From the NCBI GenBank assembly GCA_963822595.1, contig CAWGIG010000001.1:186001-250000 (forward strand): 64,000 bases of DNA. The letters are read 5' to 3'. The DNA is from CAVRUH01 sp963822595. GTDB taxonomy: Bacteria > Chlamydiota > Chlamydiia > Chlamydiales > Waddliaceae. Each line of letters starts with the position of its first letter. The stretch's first letter is position 1. The notes below the pieces were generated by a model. It was not told where the DNA came from. It saw nothing but the letters and a program-made list of their open reading frames with translations, and did no database searches. A program made the translations under genes and the position numbers. Shown piece by piece: positions 17,567-26,055 of the stretch.

Positions 17567-19147
17567 ATGACACCAAAACTTGAATTTGAACAACTTGACG
17601 AATACCATAATCGTATTCAAAAACTCCAAGAACTTAGAGACTTAGGAATCGAACCCTATCCCAATAAGTTTACCCCCAAACATCAATCCCAAGAACTTCA
17701 CCAAAAATATCACGGAAAAGAAGTCGGCCACAGCGAAGATGCCGCCGCAGGAAAAACCGATTTCGCCTGCCTAGCCGGCCGCCTCGTCCTTTTCCGCGCC
17801 ATGGGTAAAAACGCCTTCGGACATATCCAAGATGAAACAGGTCGCTTCCAAGTCATGTTCAATAAAGACCTCACCGAATTCGAAGGATACCATCCCGAAA
17901 ATCCCGGGTCAACAGAAGCTACGACTCCTCTAAAACTCATCGAAAAGAAAGTGGATCTCGGCGACATCATCGGCGTCGAAGGCCATCTTTTCTACACGCA
18001 AAAAGGCGAACTCACACTATTCGTCAAAAAAATCACCCTTCTTTGCAAAACCCTCCTTCCTCTAGCAGAAAAGCACTCAGGATTGAGCGACAAAGAGGTC
18101 CGCTACCGCAAAAGATGGCTCGATCTCATCAGCAACGAAGAAGTCCGCAACACCTTCCGCACCCGCAGCCGCATTTTAAGCTTTATCCGAAAATATTTTG
18201 AAGGTCAGGGATTTATCGAAGTCGAAACTCCTGTTCTAGGAAGCATCTACGGCGGTGCAGAGGCACGTCCATTTATCACAAAACTCAACGCCCTTGACCA
18301 AGAGATGTTTCTTAGAATCAGCCTTGAAATCCCCCTCAAAAAGCTTATTGTAGGCGGTATGGGAAAGGTTTTTGAAATGGGACGCGTATTCCGTAACGAA
18401 GGAATCGACCGCTCGCATAATCCTGAATTCACTCTTTTGGAAGCTTATGCCTCCTATTGGGACTACAATGATATGATGTCTTGCATGGAAAATCTTTTCG
18501 AATCATTAGCCCTAGAGCTATTCGGAAAGACATCGATTCCGGCATTGCACCCGCACACCAATGAACCGATAGAAGTTGAATTGAAGGCGCCGTGGCAAAA
18601 GCTCACGATGCGTGAGAGCATCATTAAATATGCTAATATCGATGTGGATACCCTTTCGGATAAAGAGCTCTATAAAATATTAATCGATTGTGGTCACCTT
18701 GAAACAAAGAAAGTCAAAGATTTTTCACGCGGGTTAATGATTGCTTCATTATTTGAACATAAAGTGGAGCCTCATTTGATTCAACCACACCATATTATTG
18801 ATCATCCTATTGAGACGACACCTCTCTGCAAGCCTCACCGCGATCCAGAGATGAGGGAAAAAGGCCTTGTAGAACGTTTTGAGACCTTTATTTTGTGCGG
18901 CGAGTTTAGCAATGCCTATACGGAGCTTAACGATCCCCTGCTTCAAAAGACTCTTTTGGAAGGACAAGCTGCAAAGAAAAGTAAAGGGGATGAAGAAGCC
19001 AATCCGTTCGACCAAGAGTTTGTGGAAGCCATTTGCCAGGGGATGCCTCCTACGGGCGGAATCGGGTTGGGCATCGACCGTTTAGTCATGCTCTTTACAC
19101 AAGCACAGTCTATTAGAGATGTGCTGTATTTCCCCTGGATGAAATAA
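17567..19147 (+). CDS. lysS: lysyl-tRNA synthetase, class II
   Basis: A 526-residue class II lysyl-tRNA synthetase that charges tRNA-Lys in the cytoplasm. The N-terminal OB-fold anticodon-binding domain covers about residues 65-170 (AGRLVLFRAMGKNAFGHIQD). The catalytic core carries motif 1 near FIEVETPVLG, motif 2 at GRVFRNEGIDRSHNPEFT, and motif 3 at GGIGLGIDRLVML close to the C-terminus. Length is normal for bacterial LysS and no key motif is missing. The stop codon lies only a few bases from the 3' end of an antisense group II intron, so any original terminator has been displaced. Confidence 0.97.
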   Translation: MTPKLEFEQLDEYHNRIQKLQELRDLGIEPYPNKFTPKHQSQELHQKYHGKEVGHSEDAAAGKTDFACLAGRLVLFRAMGKNAFGHIQDETGRFQVMFNKDLTEFEGYHPENPGSTEATTPLKLIEKKVDLGDIIGVEGHLFYTQKGELTLFVKKITLLCKTLLPLAEKHSGLSDKEVRYRKRWLDLISNEEVRNTFRTRSRILSFIRKYFEGQGFIEVETPVLGSIYGGAEARPFITKLNALDQEMFLRISLEIPLKKLIVGGMGKVFEMGRVFRNEGIDRSHNPEFTLLEAYASYWDYNDMMSCMENLFESLALELFGKTSIPALHPHTNEPIEVELKAPWQKLTMRESIIKYANIDVDTLSDKELYKILIDCGHLETKKVKDFSRGLMIASLFEHKVEPHLIQPHHIIDHPIETTPLCKPHRDPEMREKGLVERFETFILCGEFSNAYTELNDPLLQKTLLEGQAAKKSKGDEEANPFDQEFVEAICQGMPPTGGIGLGIDRLVMLFTQAQSIRDVLYFPWMK

Positions 19148-19192
19148 ATTTGAGAGAGTAGAGGAGACCGGTTTCCCGGCTCCCCCCTCATT

Positions 19193-19226
19193 AGATCCCA
19201 TCGTGCCCAATTAAGGCAATGGGCTC
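19193..19226 (-). ncRNA. group II intron domain V
   Basis: The reverse complement is exactly 34 nt. It begins GAGCCCAT and ends ATGGGATCT, which pair. It contains the catalytic AGC triad near the 5' end, a TGCC/GGGCA upper stem with a four-base loop, and a two-base CG bulge on the 3' side. This is the canonical domain V plan. A second hairpin with a GAAA loop and an unpaired A follows (domain VI), giving a candidate branch point. Confidence 0.8.
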
Positions 19227-19252
19227 CCGACAAATCACTCGCTTTGTCCTCT

Positions 19253-20578
19253 TCAAAATAGCCTATGTTTGATTGTAAGGGCTGGAAGTGGGTATTTAGT
19301 GCGAAACATATCGAATTTCTTCCATGTCATGGATGGATTCTGACTCCTTCGATTGATCCATTTGAAGAAGATTCTTACTGCTTCTTCTACAAATGCTTTT
19401 ATGTATTCGAAGTTAAAGGAAACACCGTAGTATTGGATGTGTCCTCTCAGTTTCGAGCAGAATGTTTTCCACAACGGGACTAATTTAATAGTGTTTCTTT
19501 TCTCTTTTATCCAATTTGCAACCCTTTTTATTTTGGTCACAAATCTTTTCTTCGCAGTCTTTACTTTTGGTATCCATTTTCCTAATCTTGTTTTCCCGAA
19601 AAAGAATGTGAAACCTAAGAAATCGAAAGTACCTTGTTGTATACCTTGTCGGGCTTTTACCACCGAGAAGGGGACAACTTTAGTTTTATCTTTGTTCAAT
19701 TTAAGTTTAAATTTTGCAAGACGTTTATCTAGTACTTCCAAGATTCTTTTGGCATCTCCTTCTTTTTCACAACAGATGATTGCATCATCTGCGTATCTGA
19801 ACAGCTTTACTATTCCTCGACAATTTGGTTGAACATTTTCTTCAATCCAGGTGTCTAATACGTAGTGTGCATAGATATTCGACATGATTGGGCTACATAC
19901 CGATCCCTGAGGAACACCTTCTTCTGTTATTTTAAGTTCTCCATCTGATAAAATGCCTGCTTTGAACATTCTTATGATGTATCTCATGAACTTGGGATCT
20001 TTAATTTTCATTCGCATGAAATCTTCCAGGATCTTATGATCTATGGTACCAAAGAAGTTTGCCATGTCGATATCAATGACTGTTTCAATTTCATTTCTAA
20101 AAAGAAATTTATGCAGTGCTTTAATAGCATCATGGCAGCTCTTACCGGGTCTAAAACCAAATGAACAGTCTTTAAATATTGGATCATATATGTTCTCCAA
20201 TATTTTCCCTGTCTGCATCTGGATTATTTTATCTTCAAAGTTACTGATACCGAGTGGTCGATAGGCTCCTGGCTTATCTTCCTTCTCGATAAGTACTTCT
20301 CTTATATTCCCAGGTCTGTAGGCCATCTTCTTCATGCGATCGAGAAGGTTATTTAGGTTTCTTATGAGATTTTCCCCATAATGTTCTTTTGTAACCTTAT
20401 CAATTCCAACCGCTTTCTTCCCGTCAAGCTTATGGAAGCATTTTAGAAGAGACTCCTCATTATAGAAATGCATCAGAGCCGTAAATTCTTTATGAGGGTC
20501 TTTTGCAGAGAGCCAAGCTACTCTTTCAAGTTTTGTATCCGTATCCCATATGGGTTTTGGAGTCTCTATTGTACTCAT
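19253..20578 (-). CDS. ltrA: group II intron reverse transcriptase/maturase
   Basis: A 441-residue intron-encoded protein. The reverse transcriptase fingers and palm are present: GIDKVTKEHYGEN, RPLGISNFEDKIIQ, the conserved SFGFRPGKSCHDAI, VPQGSVCSPIMSN, and the catalytic FRYADDAIICC (YADD). GFTFFFGKTRLGKW follows. A maturase (X) domain covers roughly the last 110 residues (KLRGHIQYYGVSFNFEYI). The protein stops without an HNH endonuclease or clear DNA-binding zinc motif, typical of short class C proteins. It would splice the host intron and drive retrohoming. No frameshift is visible, so it may be functional. Confidence 0.95.
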   Translation of the reverse strand: MSTIETPKPIWDTDTKLERVAWLSAKDPHKEFTALMHFYNEESLLKCFHKLDGKKAVGIDKVTKEHYGENLIRNLNNLLDRMKKMAYRPGNIREVLIEKEDKPGAYRPLGISNFEDKIIQMQTGKILENIYDPIFKDCSFGFRPGKSCHDAIKALHKFLFRNEIETVIDIDMANFFGTIDHKILEDFMRMKIKDPKFMRYIIRMFKAGILSDGELKITEEGVPQGSVCSPIMSNIYAHYVLDTWIEENVQPNCRGIVKLFRYADDAIICCEKEGDAKRILEVLDKRLAKFKLKLNKDKTKVVPFSVVKARQGIQQGTFDFLGFTFFFGKTRLGKWIPKVKTAKKRFVTKIKRVANWIKEKRNTIKLVPLWKTFCSKLRGHIQYYGVSFNFEYIKAFVEEAVRIFFKWINRRSQNPSMTWKKFDMFRTKYPLPALTIKHRLF

Positions 20579-21055
20579 ACGTTTCCTTATTCAGATTGAT
20601 TAATGCCGAGGATTCCTTCCCTCCAGTAACTCCGCAAAGACTCACGTCTCCTTGTTCGCCCCTTCATCGGTACTACGAATCCATCTGCCATCCTGTCGCC
20701 ATCCCGAGCTGCTCACTGTTACATTTGCAGATCAGTACTTCTTCCTTGAAGAGCTAAGGACTTCCCACGTTCACCATTTTATCTTCGATACATGCCCTGT
20801 TCACCGACCCCGAGGAGCTGTATATCTCATTCCCTATAGCGAGATATATAGTAATGCCTTCCGTCAACACTCACAGCGTCGGCCTCCTAAAAGTTATCTA
20901 TAACGGGGCTCAATCACACGGCCTGCATCTTCCCTGTCATACGCTTAACTCAATTCGTTACCTCCTAGAGTCCAATGACTCGGTATAGCAAGTTTGGGTT
21001 TAACTCCCTAGTGACGACTTACACGTCACTGATAAAATAGCGCCTCGTGGCGCAC

Positions 21056-21187
21056 GAGTGACTCGATTTATCGAGTCTTTCGACCTGGAATTTATTACAG
21101 GTCTGTTATTGGGTAGCTATGAACATAGTTATCATTGAATTCGCCCGTAATAAATTCCGGGGCGAAAGACTCGATAAATCGAGTCAC
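21056..21187. repeat. 46-bp inverted repeat (hairpin) at intron 5' exon
   Basis: GAGTGACTCGATTTATCGAG at 21056 begins an arm of about 46 bases that returns in inverse at 21143-21187 with about four mismatches, around a ~40-base loop. The inner ACTCGATTTATCGAGT is nearly self-palindromic. The group II intron starts exactly at the outer edge of the left arm. Before intron insertion this hairpin probably lay directly behind lysS and may have worked as its terminator. Confidence 0.75.
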
Positions 21188-21203
21188 TCCAAAAGTTCGG
21201 ATC

Positions 21204-21232
21204 TTGCTTGATATTGGTTGCTTGGGTATGCT
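21204..21232 (+). promoter_or_regulatory. candidate clpB promoter
   Basis: TTGCTT at 21204-21209 and TATGCT at 21227-21232, 17 bases apart, 26 bases before the clpB start. No CIRCE (TTAGCACTC-type) element is visible, so HrcA control is not supported. Confidence 0.4.
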
Positions 21233-21257
21233 TATAGCATAAACAAGGGAGTCGAAA

Positions 21258-23849
21258 ATGAACCCAAATTTCACTGACGCAGTCACCCAAGCTTTACAAC
21301 AAGCATTCTCGGATGCACAACGCAGAAACAATACCGAAGTTACCGAAAACCACCTCTTGTGGGCTTTTTTGTCCGATGCCAATGGATATTTTAGCAACAT
21401 CCTCACAGCCTTAAATCTTGATCCTAGCACACTACAAGATCAAGTGGTTGCAAACCTGGATAAACTACCCACCTTAACGCAACCTACTTCAGAGCCTCCC
21501 CCTGCCAGCCGCTCCCTCCACGGCCGCATCACCGATGCGCAGCAAATCGCGGCTCATTGGAAAGATTCCTATATCAGCAGCGATCATTTTTTGCTCTCCT
21601 ACTGGAAAAATGGCGGAGCTCCTTTTTCCACCTGGAAAAATCAGTCCGGTGTTGATATAAAGAAATTAGAAGAACAAATTAAAAAAATCAGAGGTGAACG
21701 ACATATGGATTCCCCATCAGCAGAAAGCAACCTACAAGCTATTGAAAAATATTGCAAAAATTTAACAGGACTAGCAAAAGCCGGAAAACTCGACCCCGTT
21801 ATCGGCCGTGACGAGGAAATTCGCCGTACCATGCAAGTCCTTTGCCGCAGAACAAAAAATAACCCGATGCTTATCGGAGAACCCGGGGTCGGTAAAACGG
21901 CGATAGCAGAAGGTCTTGCGCTCCGTATTGTCCAGCATGATGTTCCCGATTCGCTGAAAGATAAACAACTGATGACTTTAGACATGGGCACTCTCGTAGC
22001 CGGCACAAAATTCCGGGGTGAATTTGAAGAGCGGCTAAAAGGTATTCTGCAGGAAGTTGAAAAAGCCGAAGGAAATATCATCCTATTCATTGACGAAGTG
22101 CACACGCTTATCGGTGCAGGAGCTGCTGAAGGATCGATGGATGCCGCTAACCTGTTGAAACCTGCACTTGCCAGAGGCACGCTCCATTGCATCGGCGCCA
22201 CCACATTGGGAGAATACCAAAAGTACATCGAAAAAGATCCCGCACTCGAACGTCGCTTTCAACCTGTCATGGTCCTAGAACCTTCTTTAGAAGATTCCAT
22301 GGCTATATTGAGAGGGTTACGCGAAAGATATGAAATCTTTCACGGAGTCCGCATCACCGAGGGAGCCATTCACGCTGCCGTATACCTTTCATACAGATAT
22401 ATTCCTGATAGAAGGCTCCCTGACAAAGCCATTGACCTTATCGATGAAGCCGCAAGCTTAATTAAGATGCAGCTTGGCAGCAGGCCGCTTCCGATAGATC
22501 AAAAGGAAAGAGAACTGTCCTCCCTCATCGTGCAACAGGAAGCTTTGCGAAGGGAGCAAGGATCAAAAGTCGAAATTGAAAAACTCGATGAAAAAATTGC
22601 GCAAATTAAAGAAGACCTAAAATCGCTAAGGCAACGATGGGATAGCGAGAAAGTTCTCTTGCAATCCGTGAAAGATAAAAAAGATAAACTTGAAAAAATG
22701 CGTTTCCAAGAAGAAGAACTGGAAAGAAAAGCAGAATATAATGAGGTTGCTATCCTTCGTTACCAAAAGATTCCCGAACTTCAAAAGGAAATTGAAGAGG
22801 CCGAAAAGAAACTTTATGAAAAACCTGATCGTCTTCTACAAGAAGAGGTCGATGAAAATCTCATCGCCCATATCGTTTCGAAATGGACCGGAATACCCGT
22901 CACAAAAATGCTCGAAGGTGAAACACAACGATTGCTCCATCTTGAGGATGAACTCGGAAAGCGCGTTATCGGACAAAAATTTGCTATTCAAGCTGTCAGC
23001 GAAGCTATCCTAAGATCAAGATCGGGTCTTGGTGATCCAGGGCGTCCAATGGGAGTCTTTCTATTCTTAGGACCTACAGGTGTGGGTAAAACAGAATTGG
23101 CAAAAGCCCTTGCAGAACTCCTCTTCAACCAAGAAGAAGCGATGATTCGACTGGATATGTCCGAATACATGGAGAAACATTCGGTATCACGCATGGTGGG
23201 ATCTCCACCGGGATATGTTGGTTATGAAGAAGGTGGCCAGTTGACCGAAGCGCTTAGACGACGTCCCTATTCTGTGGTTCTTCTTGATGAAATAGAGAAG
23301 GCCCATCCCGATGTATTTAACATTTTGTTGCAGATCTTTGATGACGGTCGCATAACCGACAGCAAAGGCCGTACGGTAAATTGTAAGAATGCCTTATTTA
23401 TCATGACTTCGAATTTAGGATCGAACCTTCTTCTTGAGAAGATGGAAAAATCTCCATCTAAGATGACTAAAGAATCCATAATGGAGCTTCTTGAACCTGT
23501 AATCCGCAGTCATTTTCGACCTGAATTTGTCAATCGTTTGGACGAGATCCTCCCCTTCTTACCATTAAAGAAGGAAGAGATGAAGGAAATTGTCGATATT
23601 CAGTTGGAACATTTGGTTGATAGATTACACGACAAAGAGATATCTCTGAAGTGGACACCAGAAGTGGTATCGATGCTTGGGGAGAAGGGCTATGATCCCG
23701 TATTTGGGGCGCGGCCGCTGAAAAGATTGATCCAGCAGGATGTTATTAATATGTTATCGAAAGCAATCCTTGAAGGAAAAATAACGCCAAAGAGCAGCAT
23801 TAAGCTCCATTGTAAAGGCGAAGTTGTAACGTGGGCCAAAGCCGACTAA
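21258..23849 (+). CDS. clpB: ATP-dependent disaggregase ClpB
   Basis: An 863-residue Hsp100 chaperone that works with DnaK to extract proteins from aggregates. The Clp N-terminal repeats span about residues 5-145. AAA-1 has Walker A GEPGVGKTAIAEG (~208-220) and Walker B ILFIDEVHTL. The coiled-coil middle domain lies about 405-525, which separates ClpB from ClpA/C. AAA-2 has Walker A GPTGVGKTELAKA (~604-616) and VVLLDEIEKAHPD, and the D2-small domain includes GARPLKRLIQ. Length is normal. GGGAG seven bases upstream supports the ATG. The gene is monocistronic; 3' of it lies the repeat complex. Confidence 0.97.
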   Translation: MNPNFTDAVTQALQQAFSDAQRRNNTEVTENHLLWAFLSDANGYFSNILTALNLDPSTLQDQVVANLDKLPTLTQPTSEPPPASRSLHGRITDAQQIAAHWKDSYISSDHFLLSYWKNGGAPFSTWKNQSGVDIKKLEEQIKKIRGERHMDSPSAESNLQAIEKYCKNLTGLAKAGKLDPVIGRDEEIRRTMQVLCRRTKNNPMLIGEPGVGKTAIAEGLALRIVQHDVPDSLKDKQLMTLDMGTLVAGTKFRGEFEERLKGILQEVEKAEGNIILFIDEVHTLIGAGAAEGSMDAANLLKPALARGTLHCIGATTLGEYQKYIEKDPALERRFQPVMVLEPSLEDSMAILRGLRERYEIFHGVRITEGAIHAAVYLSYRYIPDRRLPDKAIDLIDEAASLIKMQLGSRPLPIDQKERELSSLIVQQEALRREQGSKVEIEKLDEKIAQIKEDLKSLRQRWDSEKVLLQSVKDKKDKLEKMRFQEEELERKAEYNEVAILRYQKIPELQKEIEEAEKKLYEKPDRLLQEEVDENLIAHIVSKWTGIPVTKMLEGETQRLLHLEDELGKRVIGQKFAIQAVSEAILRSRSGLGDPGRPMGVFLFLGPTGVGKTELAKALAELLFNQEEAMIRLDMSEYMEKHSVSRMVGSPPGYVGYEEGGQLTEALRRRPYSVVLLDEIEKAHPDVFNILLQIFDDGRITDSKGRTVNCKNALFIMTSNLGSNLLLEKMEKSPSKMTKESIMELLEPVIRSHFRPEFVNRLDEILPFLPLKKEEMKEIVDIQLEHLVDRLHDKEISLKWTPEVVSMLGEKGYDPVFGARPLKRLIQQDVINMLSKAILEGKITPKSSIKLHCKGEVVTWAKAD

Positions 23850-23855
23850 GGATAT

Positions 23856-24575
23856 TCATACTCCAATACAAAAAATAACAAGATAGGCATGATCAGCACA
23901 TAGACACAGAATAACAGGATAAGCAGGATCGCTAGCGGCAGGATTAAAAAAGGATAAGAAAGAAAAAAACAATGAATTGGAAGTTACTTTCAAAAAGATT
24001 TCTTTCTTATCTTTTTTTCTTATCCTTTTTTAATCCTGCCGCTTGCGATCCTGCTTATCCTGTTATTTTTGTCTATGCGATAGTCTTCTCCGCGTCCCGG
24101 CGCCTCCGCGTCTCCGCGTTGAGACCCTTCACATAAGAAAAAGGGTTCAACGCAGAGTCGCGGAGACGCTGAGACGCGGAGAAGACTATCGAAAAAGGAT
24201 AAGAAAGAAAAAAAAAATGAATTGGAAGTTACTTTCAAAAAGATTTCTTTCTTATCTTTTTTTCTTATCCTTTCTAATCCTGCCGCTTGCGATCCTGCTT
24301 ATCCTGTTATTTTTGTCTATGCGATAGTCTTCTCCGCGTCCCGGCGCCTCCGCGTCTCCGCGTTGAGACCCTTCACATAAGAAAAAGGGCTCAACGCAGA
24401 GTCGCGGAGACGCTGAGACGCGGAGAAGACTATCGAAAAAGGATAAGAAAGAAAAAAACAATGAATTGGAAGTTACTTTCAAAAAGATTTCTTTCTTATC
24501 TTTTTTTCTTATCCTTTTTTAATCCTGCCGCTTGCGATCCTGCTTATCCTGTTATTTTTTGTATTGGAGTGTGAT
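23856..24575. repeat. nested repeat complex with 244-bp tandem period
   Basis: The region is bracketed by inverted ends ATACTCCAATACAAAAAATA (from 23858) and its reverse complement near 24553-24572. Inside, a 244-bp unit is repeated almost twice plus a partial third. Each unit combines two palindromes. One is an AT-rich hairpin with GGATAAGAAAGAAA arms joined to AACAGGATAAGCAGGATCGC. The other is a GC-rich hairpin with CTTCTCCGCGTC and CAACGCAGAGTCGCGGAGAC arms. ORFs here on both strands are repeat artefacts with low-complexity translations. It fills the 750 bases between clpB and the next gene. Confidence 0.85.
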
Positions 24576-24598
24576 TATTGGAGCGTGATTAAGGTGAA

Positions 24599-24793
24599 TT
24601 ATACGCTGTCGTCTTGTTCTTCGAGGAAGGTTTGGGCGCCTTGCAGAAGATAGGCAGCGAGGACAGGGTCGCCTTCATAGGTCATTTCCACCTGCATCTT
24701 TCCGTCAGCGGTCGGCGTATTACACGTGACTAGCACGTAGCAATTATGATCCTTTGACAGCTCAGCCTTTATTTCTTCGCTAATTTTACTCAT
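24599..24793 (-). CDS. small conserved hypothetical protein (64 aa)
   Basis: A 64-residue acidic soluble protein with an alpha/beta pattern. It begins MSKISEEIKAELSKDHNCYV, continues with a strand-rich middle (QVEMTYEGDPVLAAYL) and ends in an acidic tail. I do not recognise a named family. The compact sequence and its occurrence outside the neighbouring repeats argue for a real gene, perhaps a chlamydial small regulator. It is divergent from the arginine-catabolism operon, with only 83 bases between starts, so promoters for both must lie there. Confidence 0.6.
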   Translation of the reverse strand: MSKISEEIKAELSKDHNCYVLVTCNTPTADGKMQVEMTYEGDPVLAAYLLQGAQTFLEEQDDSV

Positions 24794-24876
24794 GAATTAA
24801 TATGTAAACGATAAAAAAACATTTGTCAATCTTCATTTATTACTTTAAAGTCAAATTAGGATAAAAAAGTGAAAAA

Positions 24877-26055
24877 ATGAAGAATTTGATACAAAAAATC
24901 GATGAAGATAGAGAGGAAATGACCTCCCTATTAATCAAATGGTCGAATATTAACTCGGGAACAGAAAATATCCAGGGGCTAGCCCTCATGTTACAAGCCC
25001 TTAAATCTTCCTTCAAAAAACTTCAAGGGGAGATGCATGAAATCCCCCTCCCGCCTAAAAAGAAAATCGACTCTAACGGTAAAATAATCGAAACCCCTCT
25101 GGGTAAAGCACTTTTGATTCAAAAACATAGCGATGCACCCATAAAAGTTTTTCTCGGAGGCCATATGGATGTCGCCTTAGCCCCCCATCAACCCTTTTTC
25201 GAATGTAAACAAATAGACTCCAATACTTTACATGGTTTGGGAGTCGCGGATATGAAAGGAGGACTCGTCATCCTCTTAAAAGCTTTAGAAACTTTGGAAA
25301 ATAGTCCTCTTGCGGGTAAAATTGGTTGGACAGTTCTAATTAATCCAGATGAAGAAATTGGATCCCCCGGATCCGCGCCACTCTTTACGCAATTCGCTAA
25401 GGATCATCGATTTGGATTAATTTTCGAGCCCTCATTGCCTGATGGGAATCTCGTCAGCGCGCGAAAGGGCTCACTTACCTACACAGCCATTGCACGGGGT
25501 AAATCTGCTCATGCGGGAAGAGATTTTCATCTAGGAAAAAATGCTTTAACAGCCATTGCAAGATTTGCTATTGCCTCAGATGCCTTGACGTATGAAGAAA
25601 AAGGGACTACAGTGAACATTGGAAAGATAGAGGGTGGGGGACCTACAAATATTGTTCCCGATCTCGGCATCTGTCGACTGAATATAAGGTCAAAGAGCCC
25701 TCAAGGAATGCAAGAAGTCCAGGAAAAATTACAACAACTGGCTCAAGAAATGAATATTGAACTTTTTCTAGATAACATAAAACCTGTAAAAGCCTTCGAT
25801 GAAAAGACTGAAGCATTATTTCATCGCCTTTACAAACATGGGGAAAAATTCGGCTATCATTTGAGCTGGAAGGAATCCGGAGGAGTTTGCGATGGAAACA
25901 CATTAGCAGCTGCAGGGATTCCGACTATCGACACCTTAGGCATTGTAGGAGGTGGTCTCCACACTACGGACGAATATGCGCATATTGATAGTTTAACCGA
26001 ACGAGCAAAGTGGGCGGCATCATTACTATTCGAGGAGGCAGGATGGACACTTTAA
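24877..26055 (+). CDS. M20-family metallohydrolase, probable succinylglutamate desuccinylase substitute
   Basis: A 392-residue zinc hydrolase of the ArgE/DapE/carboxypeptidase G2 group. Metal ligands are visible at GGHMD (~residue 94), LGVADMKGG (~126), and the catalytic Glu pair NPDEEIGSP (~160); a late His lies in GGGLHTTDEY. The dimerisation lid occupies about residues 190-300. It opens the operon and overlaps astC by 13 bases. The canonical last AST step (AstE, succinylglutamate to glutamate plus succinate) has no M14-type gene nearby, and M20 enzymes cleave exactly this sort of N-acyl amino acid, so it may supply that step. This is inference; CPG2-like peptidase activity is the alternative. 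Confidence 0.85.
   Translation: MKNLIQKIDEDREEMTSLLIKWSNINSGTENIQGLALMLQALKSSFKKLQGEMHEIPLPPKKKIDSNGKIIETPLGKALLIQKHSDAPIKVFLGGHMDVALAPHQPFFECKQIDSNTLHGLGVADMKGGLVILLKALETLENSPLAGKIGWTVLINPDEEIGSPGSAPLFTQFAKDHRFGLIFEPSLPDGNLVSARKGSLTYTAIARGKSAHAGRDFHLGKNALTAIARFAIASDALTYEEKGTTVNIGKIEGGGPTNIVPDLGICRLNIRSKSPQGMQEVQEKLQQLAQEMNIELFLDNIKPVKAFDEKTEALFHRLYKHGEKFGYHLSWKESGGVCDGNTLAAAGIPTIDTLGIVGGGLHTTDEYAHIDSLTERAKWAASLLFEEAGWTL

Larger units (their letters stand above)
19148..21055 (-). mobile_element. group II intron (probable class C), antisense to lysS
   Basis: On the minus strand the element starts GTGCGCC (from base 21055 downwards), matching the GUGYG 5' consensus of group II introns. It encodes a maturase/reverse transcriptase and ends with recognisable domains V and VI at 19193-19226 and about 19150-19190. 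Total length is about 1.9 kb. The 3' boundary is known only to within a few bases because the exact splice site is not certain. The 5' exon is the end of a long hairpin (21056-21187), the insertion habit of class C introns, and the encoded protein has no endonuclease domain, as in class C. It is the only sign of a retroelement here. Confidence 0.85.

Noticed and set aside
18236..19233. ORFs of 60-96 codons antisense to or out of frame with lysS
   Set aside because: They lie fully inside a certain gene and show no independent coding signal.
21188..21257. CIRCE/HrcA operator before clpB
   Set aside because: No TTAGCACTC or GAGTGCTAA half-sites; only an ordinary promoter is visible.
24020..24574. 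Four overlapping ORFs (72-95 codons) on both strands
   Set aside because: They are translations of the palindromic tandem repeat; copies are near-identical by period and low in complexity.
24599..24876. Riboswitch or attenuator before the AST operon
   Set aside because: The 83-base divergent gap is AT-rich with no stable hairpin or ARG-box-like palindrome that I can support.
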